A DNA stretch of 64,000 nucleotides, taken from positions 607,277,677 through 607,341,676 of the forward strand of contig NC_081405.1 of the NCBI RefSeq assembly GCF_030272615.1. Reading direction: 5' to 3'. Source of the DNA: Cryptomeria japonica. Its lineage: Eukaryota; Streptophyta; Pinopsida; Cupressales; Cupressaceae. The translations under genes and the position numbers were made by a program. Positions 1-10,618 of the stretch are shown one piece after another (position 1 is the first letter of the stretch; each line of letters opens with the position of its first letter). The notes under the pieces were generated by a model that was not told where the DNA came from, did no database searches, and worked only from the letters and a program-made list of their open reading frames with translations.

Positions 1-94
1 CTAATTGGAACATGTGGCAAGAAAGGGGATCAAACTAAATTGTAGGACATGTGTCTTAAAAGGGGAATGAATTTGAAAGTAGGAGATGGCTTAA

Positions 95-545
95 GGGGAC
101 ACACACATGTGTTCTATAATGTACATGTGTGACCCCTTAGGACCACATATGACCCCTTAGGGTCAACTATGTGATCTTATGGGGTCATACACATATACAT
201 GGTCCTAGAAGGGGTTGAACGCATGAGTTAGTTCACGTGTGCATGTGTGACAACCCTTGAGGACCACATTGTGTTCTAAGGGACCATCATATATGTGATC
301 CTAAGGGGTCATGCATGTGTTATAAAAAATGCGTGACCCCTTAGGATCACATATATGATGGTCCCTTAGAACACAAGGTGGTCCTAAAGGCCCATCACAC
401 ATGCACGCATTCTAACTCATGTGTTCAACCCCTTAGGACCATGTAGATGTATGACCCCATAGGATCATGCATAGTGTCCTAAGGGGTCATGTATGTTTTC
501 CTAAGGGGTCTCACATGTACATTAGAATGTGCATGCGTGACCCCT
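95..545. repeat. Large imperfect palindrome with a 41-bp perfect stem
   Basis: Bases 271-311 are the exact reverse complement of 334-374, with a 22-nt loop at 312-333. With one mismatch the pairing reaches 261-311 against 334-384. Weaker pairing continues outward to about 95 and 545: for example GGGGTTGAACGCATGAGTTA near 211 pairs with the TAACTCATGTGTTCAACCCC region near 413. A transcript would form a long hairpin. It could be a foldback-type transposable element or a by-product of inverted duplication in the minisatellite. Confidence 0.8.
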
Positions 546-670
546 TAGGACCACATACATGACCCCTTTGGGCACTATGCCTGATCCTATGGGGTCATAT
601 GTGGTCGTAATGGGTTGAATGCATATGTACATGACCCTTTAGGACCACATATTCAATGACCCCTTGGGAT

Positions 671-950
671 ACTAGGATGTTAAAAGGGGTCATATGTGGT
701 GGGCTAAGGGGTCATGGATGTGTTAAAACACATGCTTGACCCCTTACGACCAAATATGAACCCTTAGGACGTGATGTGATCCTGTGTGGTCATAGGGGGT
801 ATGTTGTATACACTAGATGTTAAAAAGGGTCATATGTGGTCCTAAGGGGTCACATGCATACATGTTAAAACACATGCATGACCCCTTAGGAACAAATTCA
901 TGACCCCTTAGGACATGATGTGATCCTATGGGATCATATGTGGTCCTGAG
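671..950. repeat. Tandem repeat, period about 141 bp
   Basis: A unit beginning ACTAGGATGTTAAAAGGGGT at 671 recurs as ACTAGATGTTAAAAAGGGTC at 812. Both are followed by the same order of sub-motifs: a CATGTGTTAAAACACATG-like mini-palindrome, two CCCCTTA cores, then GTGATGTGATCCT. About two copies are present, with a partial third up to 1016. Confidence 0.65.
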
Positions 951-1080
951 CGGTCGTGCATGTGTTGGAGCACATGCGTGACCCCTTAGGACTACATATG
1001 ACCCCTTACGGTCCACTGTGCTCCTATATGGTCATATATTAGGTCATATGGGTCAAATGGTCATGCATGTGATCCTATAA

Positions 1081-1620
1081 GTTTTAGGTTTTCAACATTT
1101 TCATTTTATTTTAAAAAAAAGGTTTTGGTTTTGGTTTTTCTACGTTTTAGTTAAATTTCTATGTTTTTGTTTTCGCTTTGGTAAATTTTACCAATGTTTT
1201 AGTTTCATTTTTGTTGTAATTTTTTAGTTTTGGTTTTCATTTTGATTTTTGTTTTGATTTTGTATTAAATGTTTTGGTTTTGATTTTTTTTTTTTGGGTT
1301 TTGGTTTGTTTCAAGGTTTTCAACATTTTAATTAAATTTATTCATCAACCATGAAAAAATAATTTTATAACAAAATTACTATTATTAAAACCTAGACTAA
1401 CATTTAAAAAAATCCTAATGTAATCAATTCATAAAAAAATAAAAATTATCAATAATTAAAAAAATAAATTTCAAACTAAATTTAACTTATTTTTAAACTA
1501 AAAACATACTTTTCTAATGAAAAAAATAATTATTGAACTGAAAATCAATTATTTTTTAGCAAAAAAATTAATTTTTAAACTAAAAATCAAATGTTTTTAA
1601 CTAAAAAATTAATTTAAATA
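1081..1620. other. Low-complexity T-rich then A-rich tract
   Basis: About 1081-1320 is dominated by GTTTT/GGTTTT-like runs and about 1330-1620 by A-rich sequence. The GGTTTT runs are not the plant telomere repeat TTTAGGG. No coding signal is seen. Confidence 0.6.
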
Positions 1621-3684
1621 TGAATTATTCAAAAGTTGGGCGTACCTAGAAGACTTGCAGGCAGCTTGCTGCCACCTTTTGGGGAGGGCTCCACTCCTTC
1701 AATCGAGATCCCGTATGGAAAAAGTAACTCCACTCCATTTAAAAAAAATAAAATTATATATTCAAAAGGGGATCCCATTTGGGGTCTTAGGCTTGGTATC
1801 CTGGGTCCCATGGGATCCCATTTGGTTTTCATCTCAGGATCCTATGCATAGGCGAGATCTCGATTCGTCTCCTATTGACTCTGCCCAATTTCCAATATTT
1901 TACTAATTCTAAAACTTCCACATTAAGTGGATACAACTTCTTGCACTTACCCCAATATTTGTAACAAGACATGCATACTCAATTATTAAATTAATCATTT
2001 ACCATATCGTAACTGATTGTGTGTGCTTTCCATCATAGCCTTCTTGTTTCATGATGCTAGGATCCCTCTCTCTGATGATGTTCTCTTAATTATGATAGTG
2101 TTGAGATGTCTATCACACTAATGGAAACAACACTTAAAAATTAGTCCATGGTAGAACTCATAAAACCAATTGAAATAAGTTATTTCTAATTTTATTTTTT
2201 TGTCAATGATAGGATTTACTTAAGTCTATATTTCCAAAGCATTATACATTTAATGCAAGGAATTCAATCTTATGATGATAAAAGAATAACCAGTTTTAGT
2301 CTTTTTGATAACAAATACAAGATCCATACATGTTCTTATCACATCCCTATAGTTAAATTATCAGACCAGGTTGCTAGGTATTTCTCAATAATATACCTAA
2401 AATTTTCTCTGTCTCTAAACACCAATCAAATAATTGTATTAATTTAATCTTATTAACAAAAGATTATCATGTTATAGAAATCTCAACAAAAGGATCATTT
2501 TATTATCTAATAATTTTAATGCAAAAGCAATTGTATTAACATCAAATTCATTCAACTAAAAGTAACACTAATCTATACCACCATTTGCTCATATATGACC
2601 CATAAAATACATGTACCTCTAATCTAAATTATTTTCATGAATACATTCAACCATGGTACTATAAATTGTTCATTTTGTCAAAATTTTCCCCCTATTCTCA
2701 CATAAAGAATAAATTATTCATACATATCGTTTCACATGTGATATTATATGTTTGTGCATTAATCATTCATGCATACTTGCAAATAAGATAATCATGTTAC
2801 CTAGACCTTGTGTCTAATTCATTACAACATGATTTATTGGATGAGATCTACACAATTTATGTTCTATTAATGTGAAGAATCATACTTGTTCATGATACAA
2901 CAATATATTGAAGTAAAAATACAAACACACTTCATTAAACTTTAACCATGTAAGGCAATTGCACCATATCACTTCTAAATGATTTACATTCATGCAATGC
3001 ATTTTACACTTAAAAATATTCACATAAATATTCATGGTACTAAACATCAATAATTTCATATAATGTACAACATATTTAAATAGTTGACAAGAGAAAGAGG
3101 TTTTTTTAAATCATGATACTTTTGCAATTTAAGGATTGGTATGCTTTCCAGTATCTACCCCCTCTTACAATCTACCAATGTACATCACAAAATATGATAG
3201 ATAACAACACATGATGAGACTCATAGAATGAAGCACACGATCTAGCCAAAAGGAAGTCCAAAACAAAAAAAAATATATTTCAACTTTGCATCACAATTTG
3301 CAGACAAATTCAATGATAAATGGTGTGACCAAAGGTCATAAAATAGATAGATAAAAATGTTTGCTTACTAGACAAACATAAGAATATATATCTTTTTAAA
3401 GGTAGTTCTTAGAATAGTTTGAAATATCATCAATAACAAAAATAAATGATCACATTCGAAAAACACTTTACATGAACTAAGTGACCAACAATAGGGATAT
3501 TGAGGGAGTAAAGAGCTACAAGACACCATTTAGTTACCACATCCAAGTTGTGTTAAGGAACATTACCAAGTACAAAAAAAACATATGTCCTTGATTATTT
3601 AAATACTAAGGACCAATAATCTCTAATCATGTAATCTAGACAATTTATAGACACAAATTTAATGCAACACATTTACATTGCTAT
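1621..3684. other. No gene recognised
   Basis: 1621-1860 is a more GC-rich patch with repeated GGATCCCATTTGG-like words. The rest is AT-rich with no frame longer than about 80 codons and no recognisable protein motif. It ends at the target duplication of the copia element. Confidence 0.5.
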
Positions 3685-3689
3685 ACAAG

Positions 3690-4833
3690 TGTTGGTATTA
3701 TGGATGATTTCATCATGTGTTGCATTGGTTTTGTCATTGATGTCAACTCTTATCTTATTGGAGGTCTACATTGTTGATTTTACACTCTGTTTATATTGGT
3801 TTATTGTTAAACCGACACATTGTGTTCACCGGCATGGTTAGTGGCCTATGCACAGTCACCGGTATATGCTTTACCGACAGGATATATGGTTCACCGACAG
3901 TGATGATAACTTGTTATCCTCTAGAGATCATTTGGTTATGTCGAAGACATGGATTGGATGTTTGAATTTGGTGTTTTCTTTATTAGACTATCCGGGTTCA
4001 CATATTTGCCTTTACCGACAGATAATTCTAGGTTATGAACCAGTACACGATATTCTATTCCAGATCAACATAGCATGTTTTGGAAATGGTTTATTGATTG
4101 GATAATGTGTAAATGTATTGAGCCGACATATTTTATCGTATCAAGACTTATTTTGTAATTGATTTAATTGTGATATCTTTAGTGAGCCGACCTAATGTTG
4201 AGGTCTTAGGTTTTGTATAAATGATTGTAAGATCTTATTGAAGATCAAATATTATGAGTGTGTGCGGATATTGAAGAGCGAAAAATAAGCAGATCCTTGT
4301 GTGAATCACACAGATATTAACTGAAGGTTGAAGGAAGGTTATGAAGGTGTTTGAAAGTCATGGTCAGAGCTTAAACCGGTACTGAATCCAACATTGCCGA
4401 TGCTATTCTGAAGCAGTACATTGTTATTGGATTTAACCATCCAATTGTAGTCAGTGTGACTCCTATTTTTTGATTGAGCAGTGAGCTCTAGGCAGTTGGC
4501 CTTTCTGCATGTGCAAACCCCATTTGTATAGACTTACTATCTGCAGTAGTATCATCTGATTGTGGGTAAGGTTTCCCACCGTGGTTTTTCCCCTCACAGG
4601 GTTTCCATGTCAAAATCTCTCTGTCATGTGTTGTGGATGCTGTTTCTCTTTCTGTTTCATGTATTAAGTTATATCGGTACTGCTATAACAGTTAATCTAT
4701 TTTACTGGCATTAAGTTTGTTTTAGCGGCACTGAGTTTAAGATTAGAATAATTTGTTTTGGGTTATAATTTATTGTAAACTGGTTCACAACTGATTCACC
4801 CCCCCTCTCAGTTGTCCTTCCCGGTTCCCAACA
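3690..4833 (+). repeat. 5' LTR of copia element (1144 bp)
   Basis: The LTR begins TGTTGGTATTATGG and ends CCCGGTTCCCAACA, just before the primer-binding site. A TATA-like TATAAAT lies at 4216-4222. Near the 3' end is CACCCCCCCTCTCAG-type sequence, shared with the other copia LTRs of the window. The part from 4101 onward is matched by the 3' LTR copy. Confidence 0.85.
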
Positions 4834-4835
4834 AT

Positions 4836-4847
4836 TGATATCAGAGC
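4836..4847 (+). other. Primer-binding site (tRNA-iMet type)
   Basis: TGATATCAGAGC follows the 5' LTR end after two bases. It matches the initiator-methionine tRNA primer site TGGTATCAGAGC with one G-to-A change. Confidence 0.75.
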
Positions 4848-4891
4848 TAAGTCCTCTTTTTTGTGGAAGCCTAACAGCTTGAGGAGATCCT

Positions 4892-5547
4892 ATGGCAGCA
4901 AATATTTTCAGGAAGGACAGTCCAAAACTTGATGGAACTAACTATGGTATATGGAAGAACAAAATGGAAACGCATTTGAACTGCATTGGAAGAGATATGT
5001 GGGATGTTATAAAGAATGGCTATGTTGGTCCTATTCCGAATATCCCTCATCCACCGACATTGGCTAAGGACTTGGAGAATGAATGCAAAGCATGAGAAGC
5101 ACTTCTGAGCGTATTATCAGATTAATAAATCATGGGATTATCATACCGATCTACTACAAAAGCTATTTGGGATAAACTGGAAAAATTGAATGAAGGAGAT
5201 ACCACTATCAAGATTGCAAAACTAGAATGTTACTGGGTCAGGTAGGAAAATTTAAAAATGGAAGAAGATGAAATAACTTCTGCATTTATGGAAAGAGTTA
5301 ATGAAATTGTTTTAGGAATACAATATTGTGGAGGATCTTTAAGTGAAGATGAAATTGTGTCTAAAGTTTTAAGAGATTTGCCACCGACTTACAAAATGAA
5401 AGTGACTTCTATTAATGAGTTGAGAACAATGCCTAATACATCAATATCTAGAGATACTTTGGTTAGAAAACTTTCTCCATTTGAGATTGAAGAGTTTGGT
5501 CCTGTTGCTATAGTCAAAACTGATATAGATTTCAAAGCATCAAAACT
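4892..5547 (+). pseudogene. Truncated copia gag fragment
   Basis: The frame from the ATG at 4892 begins with a DUF4219-like copia Gag start (KLDGTNYGIWKNKMETHL). It continues in pieces with features of the UBN2 Gag domain: AIWDKLEKLNEGD, then a stretch ending LPPTYKMKVTSI and LVRKLSPFEIEE. It has in-frame stops (first at 5093-5095, more near 5120 and 5240) and is cut off at the deletion junction, where it runs into 3' LTR sequence. No zinc knuckle or pol domain remains. In intact copia elements Gag forms the cytoplasmic virus-like particle. Confidence 0.75.
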
Positions 5548-6279
5548 GATAATGTGTAAATGTATTGAGCTGACATATTGTATTGTATCAAGACTTATTT
5601 TTTAATTAATTTAATTGTAATACCTTTAGTGAGCCGACCTAATGTTGAGGTCTTAGGTTTTGTATAAATGATTGTAAGATCTTATTGAAGATCATATATT
5701 ATGAGTGTGTGCAGATATTGAAGAGCAAAAATAAGAAGATCCCTGTGCGAATCACGCAGATATTGTCTGAAGGTTGAAGGAAGGTTATGAAGGTGTTTGG
5801 CACTCATGGTCAGAGCTTAAACCGGTACTGAATCCAACATTGCAGATGCTATTCTGAAGCAGTACATTGTTATTGGATTTAACCATCCAATTGTAGTCAA
5901 CGTGATTGCTATTTTGTGATTGAGCAGTGAGCTCTAGGCGATTGGCCTTTTTGCATGTGCAGACCCCATTTGTATACACTTACTATTTGCAGTAGTATCA
6001 TCTGATTGTGGGTAAGGTTTCCCACCGTGATTTTTCCCCTTACAGGGTTTCCACGTCAAAATCTCTCTGTCATGTGTTGTGGATGTTGTTTTTCTTTCTG
6101 TTTCATGCATTAAGTTATATCGGTACTGCTATAACTGTTAATCTATTTTACCAACATTAAGTTTATTTTACTGGCATTGAGTTTTAAATTGGAATAATTT
6201 GTTTTGAGTTATAATTTATTGTAAATTGGTTCACAACTGATTCACCCCCCCTTTCAGTTGTCCTTCCCGGTTCCCAACA
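5548..6279 (+). repeat. Truncated 3' LTR of copia element
   Basis: This copy matches 4101-4833 of the 5' LTR with scattered substitutions, including the TATA-like TATAAAT (5663-5669) and the C-run terminal motif. It ends CCCAACA before the target duplication. It lacks the first 411 bp of the LTR. Confidence 0.85.
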
Positions 6280-6284
6280 ACAAG

Positions 6285-7957
6285 AAGGTATATGTAGGGG
6301 TCCTTGCAAGATGCATGAGAATTTTCTTTCAATATTAGGATAAGTCTACAAAAGTGTTGAACTCATAGGAAAATTATAATTAGATAATTATGACACACAT
6401 GATCGCCATCAACAAACACTCAAAACAAATTCTCTGTTTTGGCATATTAATGCTTAAATCCAAAGATACATTACACATTTACTCATGTAAGGAATAACTA
6501 ATATTGAATCATTGAGAGATTGATTATAACAAGAGGCATAAATTTACTTACATCATGTGACATTGTGAAATATTTTGATAAAATATATCCTTTTTCCTAG
6601 TAGGATGCAACAAAGTAGATATGCTAGGCCATTCTTATACATAATTTTTGTCAATCATGATTTCTTTTAATATTTAAATTACACATTAAATAAGGGACGA
6701 TTCAACAAATTGCCATGGTCAATAGATGCAAGTGATACTAGTTCATTTTCTATTTCACCAAACAATAACCATGCATATGATCCATTAAGCTCCTATCTAT
6801 AACCCTCTCTAAAATAAAATTTTACAAAGTAGTTATTAACATAGATTGCCACAAGAATCCTATAATGCACTTTGGGGACATATTTCTTGAATTAAAATAT
6901 TTTATTAAAACCATTCACTTTTCTTTCATGCATCAAAAGGTTTCTTTTTACTCATGGAATAATGAATCCACATAAGAAAAAATGCATAAAATGCAAGCAC
7001 CCTAACGTTATCATCATTTAATACATACAAATATTGATCAAAATTTAAACTTAATTGCATTCAAACAAAAACTACGAATATGAAATTTCAATAAAAATTC
7101 CCTAAAGCCTTATCAATCAAATAGAGTACACAGGCATAACCATGCCCATTCAAGGGTCACTACAATTTACACTTGACAAGATATGAAACATTGAGAAGAC
7201 TATTTTGATACATAAGCACTTCAACAATCTAATTAATCCTCACAACCCAAAATTCTTTAAGAATATCATGCAAGACAAAACTATGAAATCACATTATACA
7301 CACAATGTCCCAAAAATAACTCACATGCAAGGAATAGATGGCTTCTAGCTGGCAAGCCTCTGTTCTCGGTGGCCATCTAATAGACACTTTTTAAAATGAT
7401 AGTTTTGGCAGGAGGTGTGGTTGGCGAGCCCCTACTTCTGTTAGACATCCTACAGGGTAGGCTTTGGTCTCGTTAGGGTTTGGGAATTGAAAGACTAAGT
7501 TCATACATTTAGGGACCACCCCCATTCTCAGGGACTCTTGGTCACTAGTGGCATTCCCAAACTCAATTCCAATTATGGGCCCACATGGCCTTTCTCTACC
7601 TAATAACCTTCCTTTGGGAGGTATTTTTTTCTTGTCTATGCCAAATAACTTGCTGCTTTGTGGAGTCCCCTTCAATCCAAATGATGGTGTCTCTTTATTA
7701 AAAAATTTCACCCAAGGAGAGCATTTTACCATCACAAGGGTTCCAAGAAAAAGTGAACACACATGGGTAAGCAAAGAAATAAGAAGACCCATTAGAAAGG
7801 GTTTATAAAGAAATGGGTCTAGAAAAAATCCCCTAAATTATTATCTATTGACGAGACTCCTTTCCTTCAAAATGTGGGCAGATTGGATGAGAATGTGGTG
7901 CTCAAGGTAACCTTTATAGATGTAACATTTGTCTCCCATATCTCTGAACTCAAAAGT
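6285..7957. other. No gene recognised
   Basis: Mostly AT-rich sequence. A GC-richer patch at about 7340-7800 has a 133-codon open frame on the minus strand (7391-7792) and an overlapping 86-codon frame on the plus strand. Neither matches a family I recognise. The sequence ends at the TATAC target duplication of the gypsy element. Confidence 0.4.
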
Positions 7958-7962
7958 TATAC

Positions 7963-10573
7963 TGGTGCAGGAGGACCTGAGCACCTAAATGCTCAAATCC
8001 TAGCAGGTATAACATTTTATTGCAAATTAAGCATGTGTGTTTATTTTTATGCTTCTAGTAGGTTTAATAGGTTTGTTTTGTGGTGTAATAAGGTTTGGAA
8101 CTCATTTTGTGAGTTTCCAAGATTTTTTTTGGTTTTTTGCTCGGCAGGCTAAAAATTGTCAATTTTGGGTCCAAATGAGCATTTTTGAATTTTTGATGTT
8201 GTAAAGCCTTGAAAGGAATTGGAGCATGTTTATTTAGTTTTTCTAAATGATGTTGAGTCATTGGTTTGAGTGCCAAGTCGTCGGAAGTCAAAATGCAATT
8301 TTTGAGCAACAAAAAGTTGTCAAAAAGTTGTCAAAAGTTGTCAAAAAAGTGGTTTTTGGTGGTTTTGGTTAGTTCCAGCCTGTACCTATCCATACAAGGG
8401 ATTCAATAAGTTGGCACATGTATAAAAACCATGTTCCAATCATTGTATGGGTTGTTCATTTTGGAAAATCAAGAAAAATACTTGTTTTTGCTCTTGTTTT
8501 CTGTGAGTTTTAACTAGTTTTCTACACTTTTTATAGTACAGTCCGTACCATGGCTCCATGAGTCTGTACTAAACCTGTTTTTGATTGATTTGATCTCCTT
8601 TTATGTTCTATTAGTGATCTTTGATCTTTTCTTGGGGTTTGGAACAAGTTTTGTTTGAAGTGCTCTTGAGAAAGGCATTGTTTTGTGGTTCCAATGGAAG
8701 ACCATTCATGATCCAACTAATTTCTTCAAAGACTCTTCATCCATGGCTTTGAGGGAATTTGTTGGATCTGTACATACTGTACCATACATCCATTTTCCTT
8801 TTCTAGCAATGCACAAGTGTTTGTAAGCCCATGGCAAGTGTGTGAAGTGAGCAACTTGGCTTGGGTATTCTCAAATTTGTTTGAATGGTACTTTGCTGTT
8901 CATAGCACTGTACCTTGAAATGTTGAAGAAGAATCAAGTTGGAAAGAGTCAGCATTGTACTTTACCATCCTTGTCTCTCTCATGACTTGGTTGGATGCAA
9001 GAGGCAAAGGTGAAAAACGGACTACAAAACAGTGAGTCACTGTTTCATTGTCAGATCCTCATTGCCAACCTCTCTAAATAGATAGTATGGAATGATGTAT
9101 TCCTCTTTCTTGCATCATGAAAATGTATTTTCAAGTGGTTTCAATGTTGAGATGACAAGTTACACAAGTTGTTTGTAAAGGACCTAAATAAGGATCCTAA
9201 AACAGTGTGCTCTTTGTCACAGTCATATAATGTTGTCATACTTTGTGGCACCCTTTTGAATGTTCAAACTTACAAGCCTTTGGAGAGGTTATGTGCATTA
9301 TTATATCATGCCATTAACACCTATTTGCAGGCTAGAGACAGAGTGAAGGAGTAATAAAAACCAAGAAAGACAGTTGTATCAGTTTAATGCAGTCAAAGTG
9401 CAGTGTAGGCGGATGAAGGAACAACAGTCACAATAAAACTCTTTTCCTAATTATATTGCAGGGTGTTACAACTTCTAACAAGGCATTGTTGCTTCTATAT
9501 TTGTTAAACATTCATTGTATTTGCTTAACCAATGTTGGAAATGCATGTAAAACCTTGAAAAGCTGCTGTCCCAGTCATCTAGACTGTTATTTCTGTGTAA
9601 GGGCAGCAGTATGACACTTGTTTGATATAATGACAGTAGTTTAAGATAAGTTTTGAATCTTTGGAAGTGTTTGGAATATGTCAAAGTAAGGTGTGAAAAT
9701 TTAACTTGGGTCTAGCATCATGGCGGAAACCTTTAATTTGCAAACCCTCACCAAAACTCTTAAAAACCCTTGAAAAGTGCCTATTTTGTGGGACAACACT
9801 CAAACAGTCCATACAATACTTACCATAGCAAAAATCCTTGAGCTTTCAACATAAAATGACCACATCTCCAAGGGTTTTCCATGAAGTTTAGCAGGTTGAG
9901 CAGGGTGAGCAAATTTCATTAAAAATTAGGGCTAATTCTAGTAGCCTTTTTGGAGCAAATTTGATCAATTCATGAAATCGGTAAGGAAGGGGAAGCAATT
10001 GGTTGTTTCAAATCATCAAAATTGATGAGTAGAGACCTGAGACACCCTACTACAATATCCAAAGCATTGTATTGAGCCATTTGAACAAATTGACCTTTTG
10101 CACCTAGAAAGTTGCTTTGAGTAACCCTACGTTCTTTGCATCCAATTGAGAAATTTCCATTCTTGAGAAGTGAAGGACAATCATCATACCTTGCAGACCT
10201 GTCCAGATGCTCAATCAATAGATTAATATGATTGAAATCCTTAAAGGAGAAAATAAGATTAGGTAAACCATGGTTCTCCAATAGTTGCCCATTCCGGGAA
10301 GAGAGGAGATTCAGCCAGTTGGACAACCAAACTTGTTCATTTTTGGTGACACTCAAGAGGACCTCATTTCAGACTTGAATGCCCTAGCATGGAAGGTAAG
10401 GAGGAGTGATGTCCAATATAATAGGGTGCAAGCAGTGTTGAATAGAGAGGAGGAGATAGGAGAAAGGTTTAGAAGAATCCCATTTGTGCCTAGGGATTGA
10501 TTTGGGAAGAACATTGAGAACAAAAGCCCACCAACCTCAAAGAAGACTAACCTTCTACCATCCCTCCTCATCA
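7963..10573 (+). repeat. 5' LTR of gypsy element (2611 bp)
   Basis: The LTR starts TGGTGCAGGAGGACC and ends CTCCTCATCA. A TATA-like TATAAAAA lies at 8421-8428. Compared with the 3' LTR it has one extra 11-bp unit in a run of GTTGTCAAAAA repeats near 8315-8350. A 128-codon antisense frame (9970-10356) is present in both LTRs but shows no sign of coding selection. Confidence 0.95.
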
Positions 10574-10576
10574 TAG

Positions 10577-10589
10577 TGGTATCAGAGCC
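10577..10589 (+). other. Primer-binding site, tRNA-iMet
   Basis: TGGTATCAGAGCC lies three bases after the LTR end. It is the exact plant initiator-methionine tRNA complement used to prime minus-strand synthesis in many gypsy and copia elements. Confidence 0.93.
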
Positions 10590-10618
10590 AATTCAGATTT
10601 GGGTTGAGAGATTAGCAT

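Larger units (their letters stand above)
1..1080. repeat. Minisatellite / inverted-repeat block
   Basis: The block is built from many degenerate copies of a core like GACCCCTTAGGACCACATA and its reverse complement, alternating with CATGTGT-type spacers. Short open frames within it are products of the repetition and are not genes. It contains the hairpin (about 95-545) and tandem unit (671-950) listed separately. The block ends near 1080 where T-rich sequence begins. Its left edge is outside the window. Confidence 0.85.
3690..6279 (+). mobile_element. Internally deleted Ty1/copia-type LTR retrotransposon
   Basis: The element starts TGTTGG and ends CCAACA, the usual inverted termini, and is flanked by a perfect 5-bp target duplication ACAAG (3685-3689 and 6280-6284). 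It has a full 5' LTR, a primer-binding site, the start of gag, and then the distal 732 bp of the 3' LTR. The rest of gag, all of pol and the first 411 bp of the 3' LTR are missing, removed by one junction at about 5547/5548. It cannot move on its own. Confidence 0.88.

Noticed and set aside
1081-1320. GGTTTT-rich tract considered as telomere-like
   Set aside because: The unit is irregular and is not the plant TTTAGGG repeat or its known variants.
7391-7792. 133-codon minus-strand frame
   Set aside because: No recognised motif, an overlapping frame on the other strand, and location next to repeats. Could be a decayed element, but I cannot support a gene.
9970-10356. 128-codon antisense frame in the 5' LTR, also present at 17263-17649
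   Set aside because: It appears twice only because LTRs are copies. The four differences I can see between the copies in this stretch all change the amino acid, which is not what coding constraint would give.
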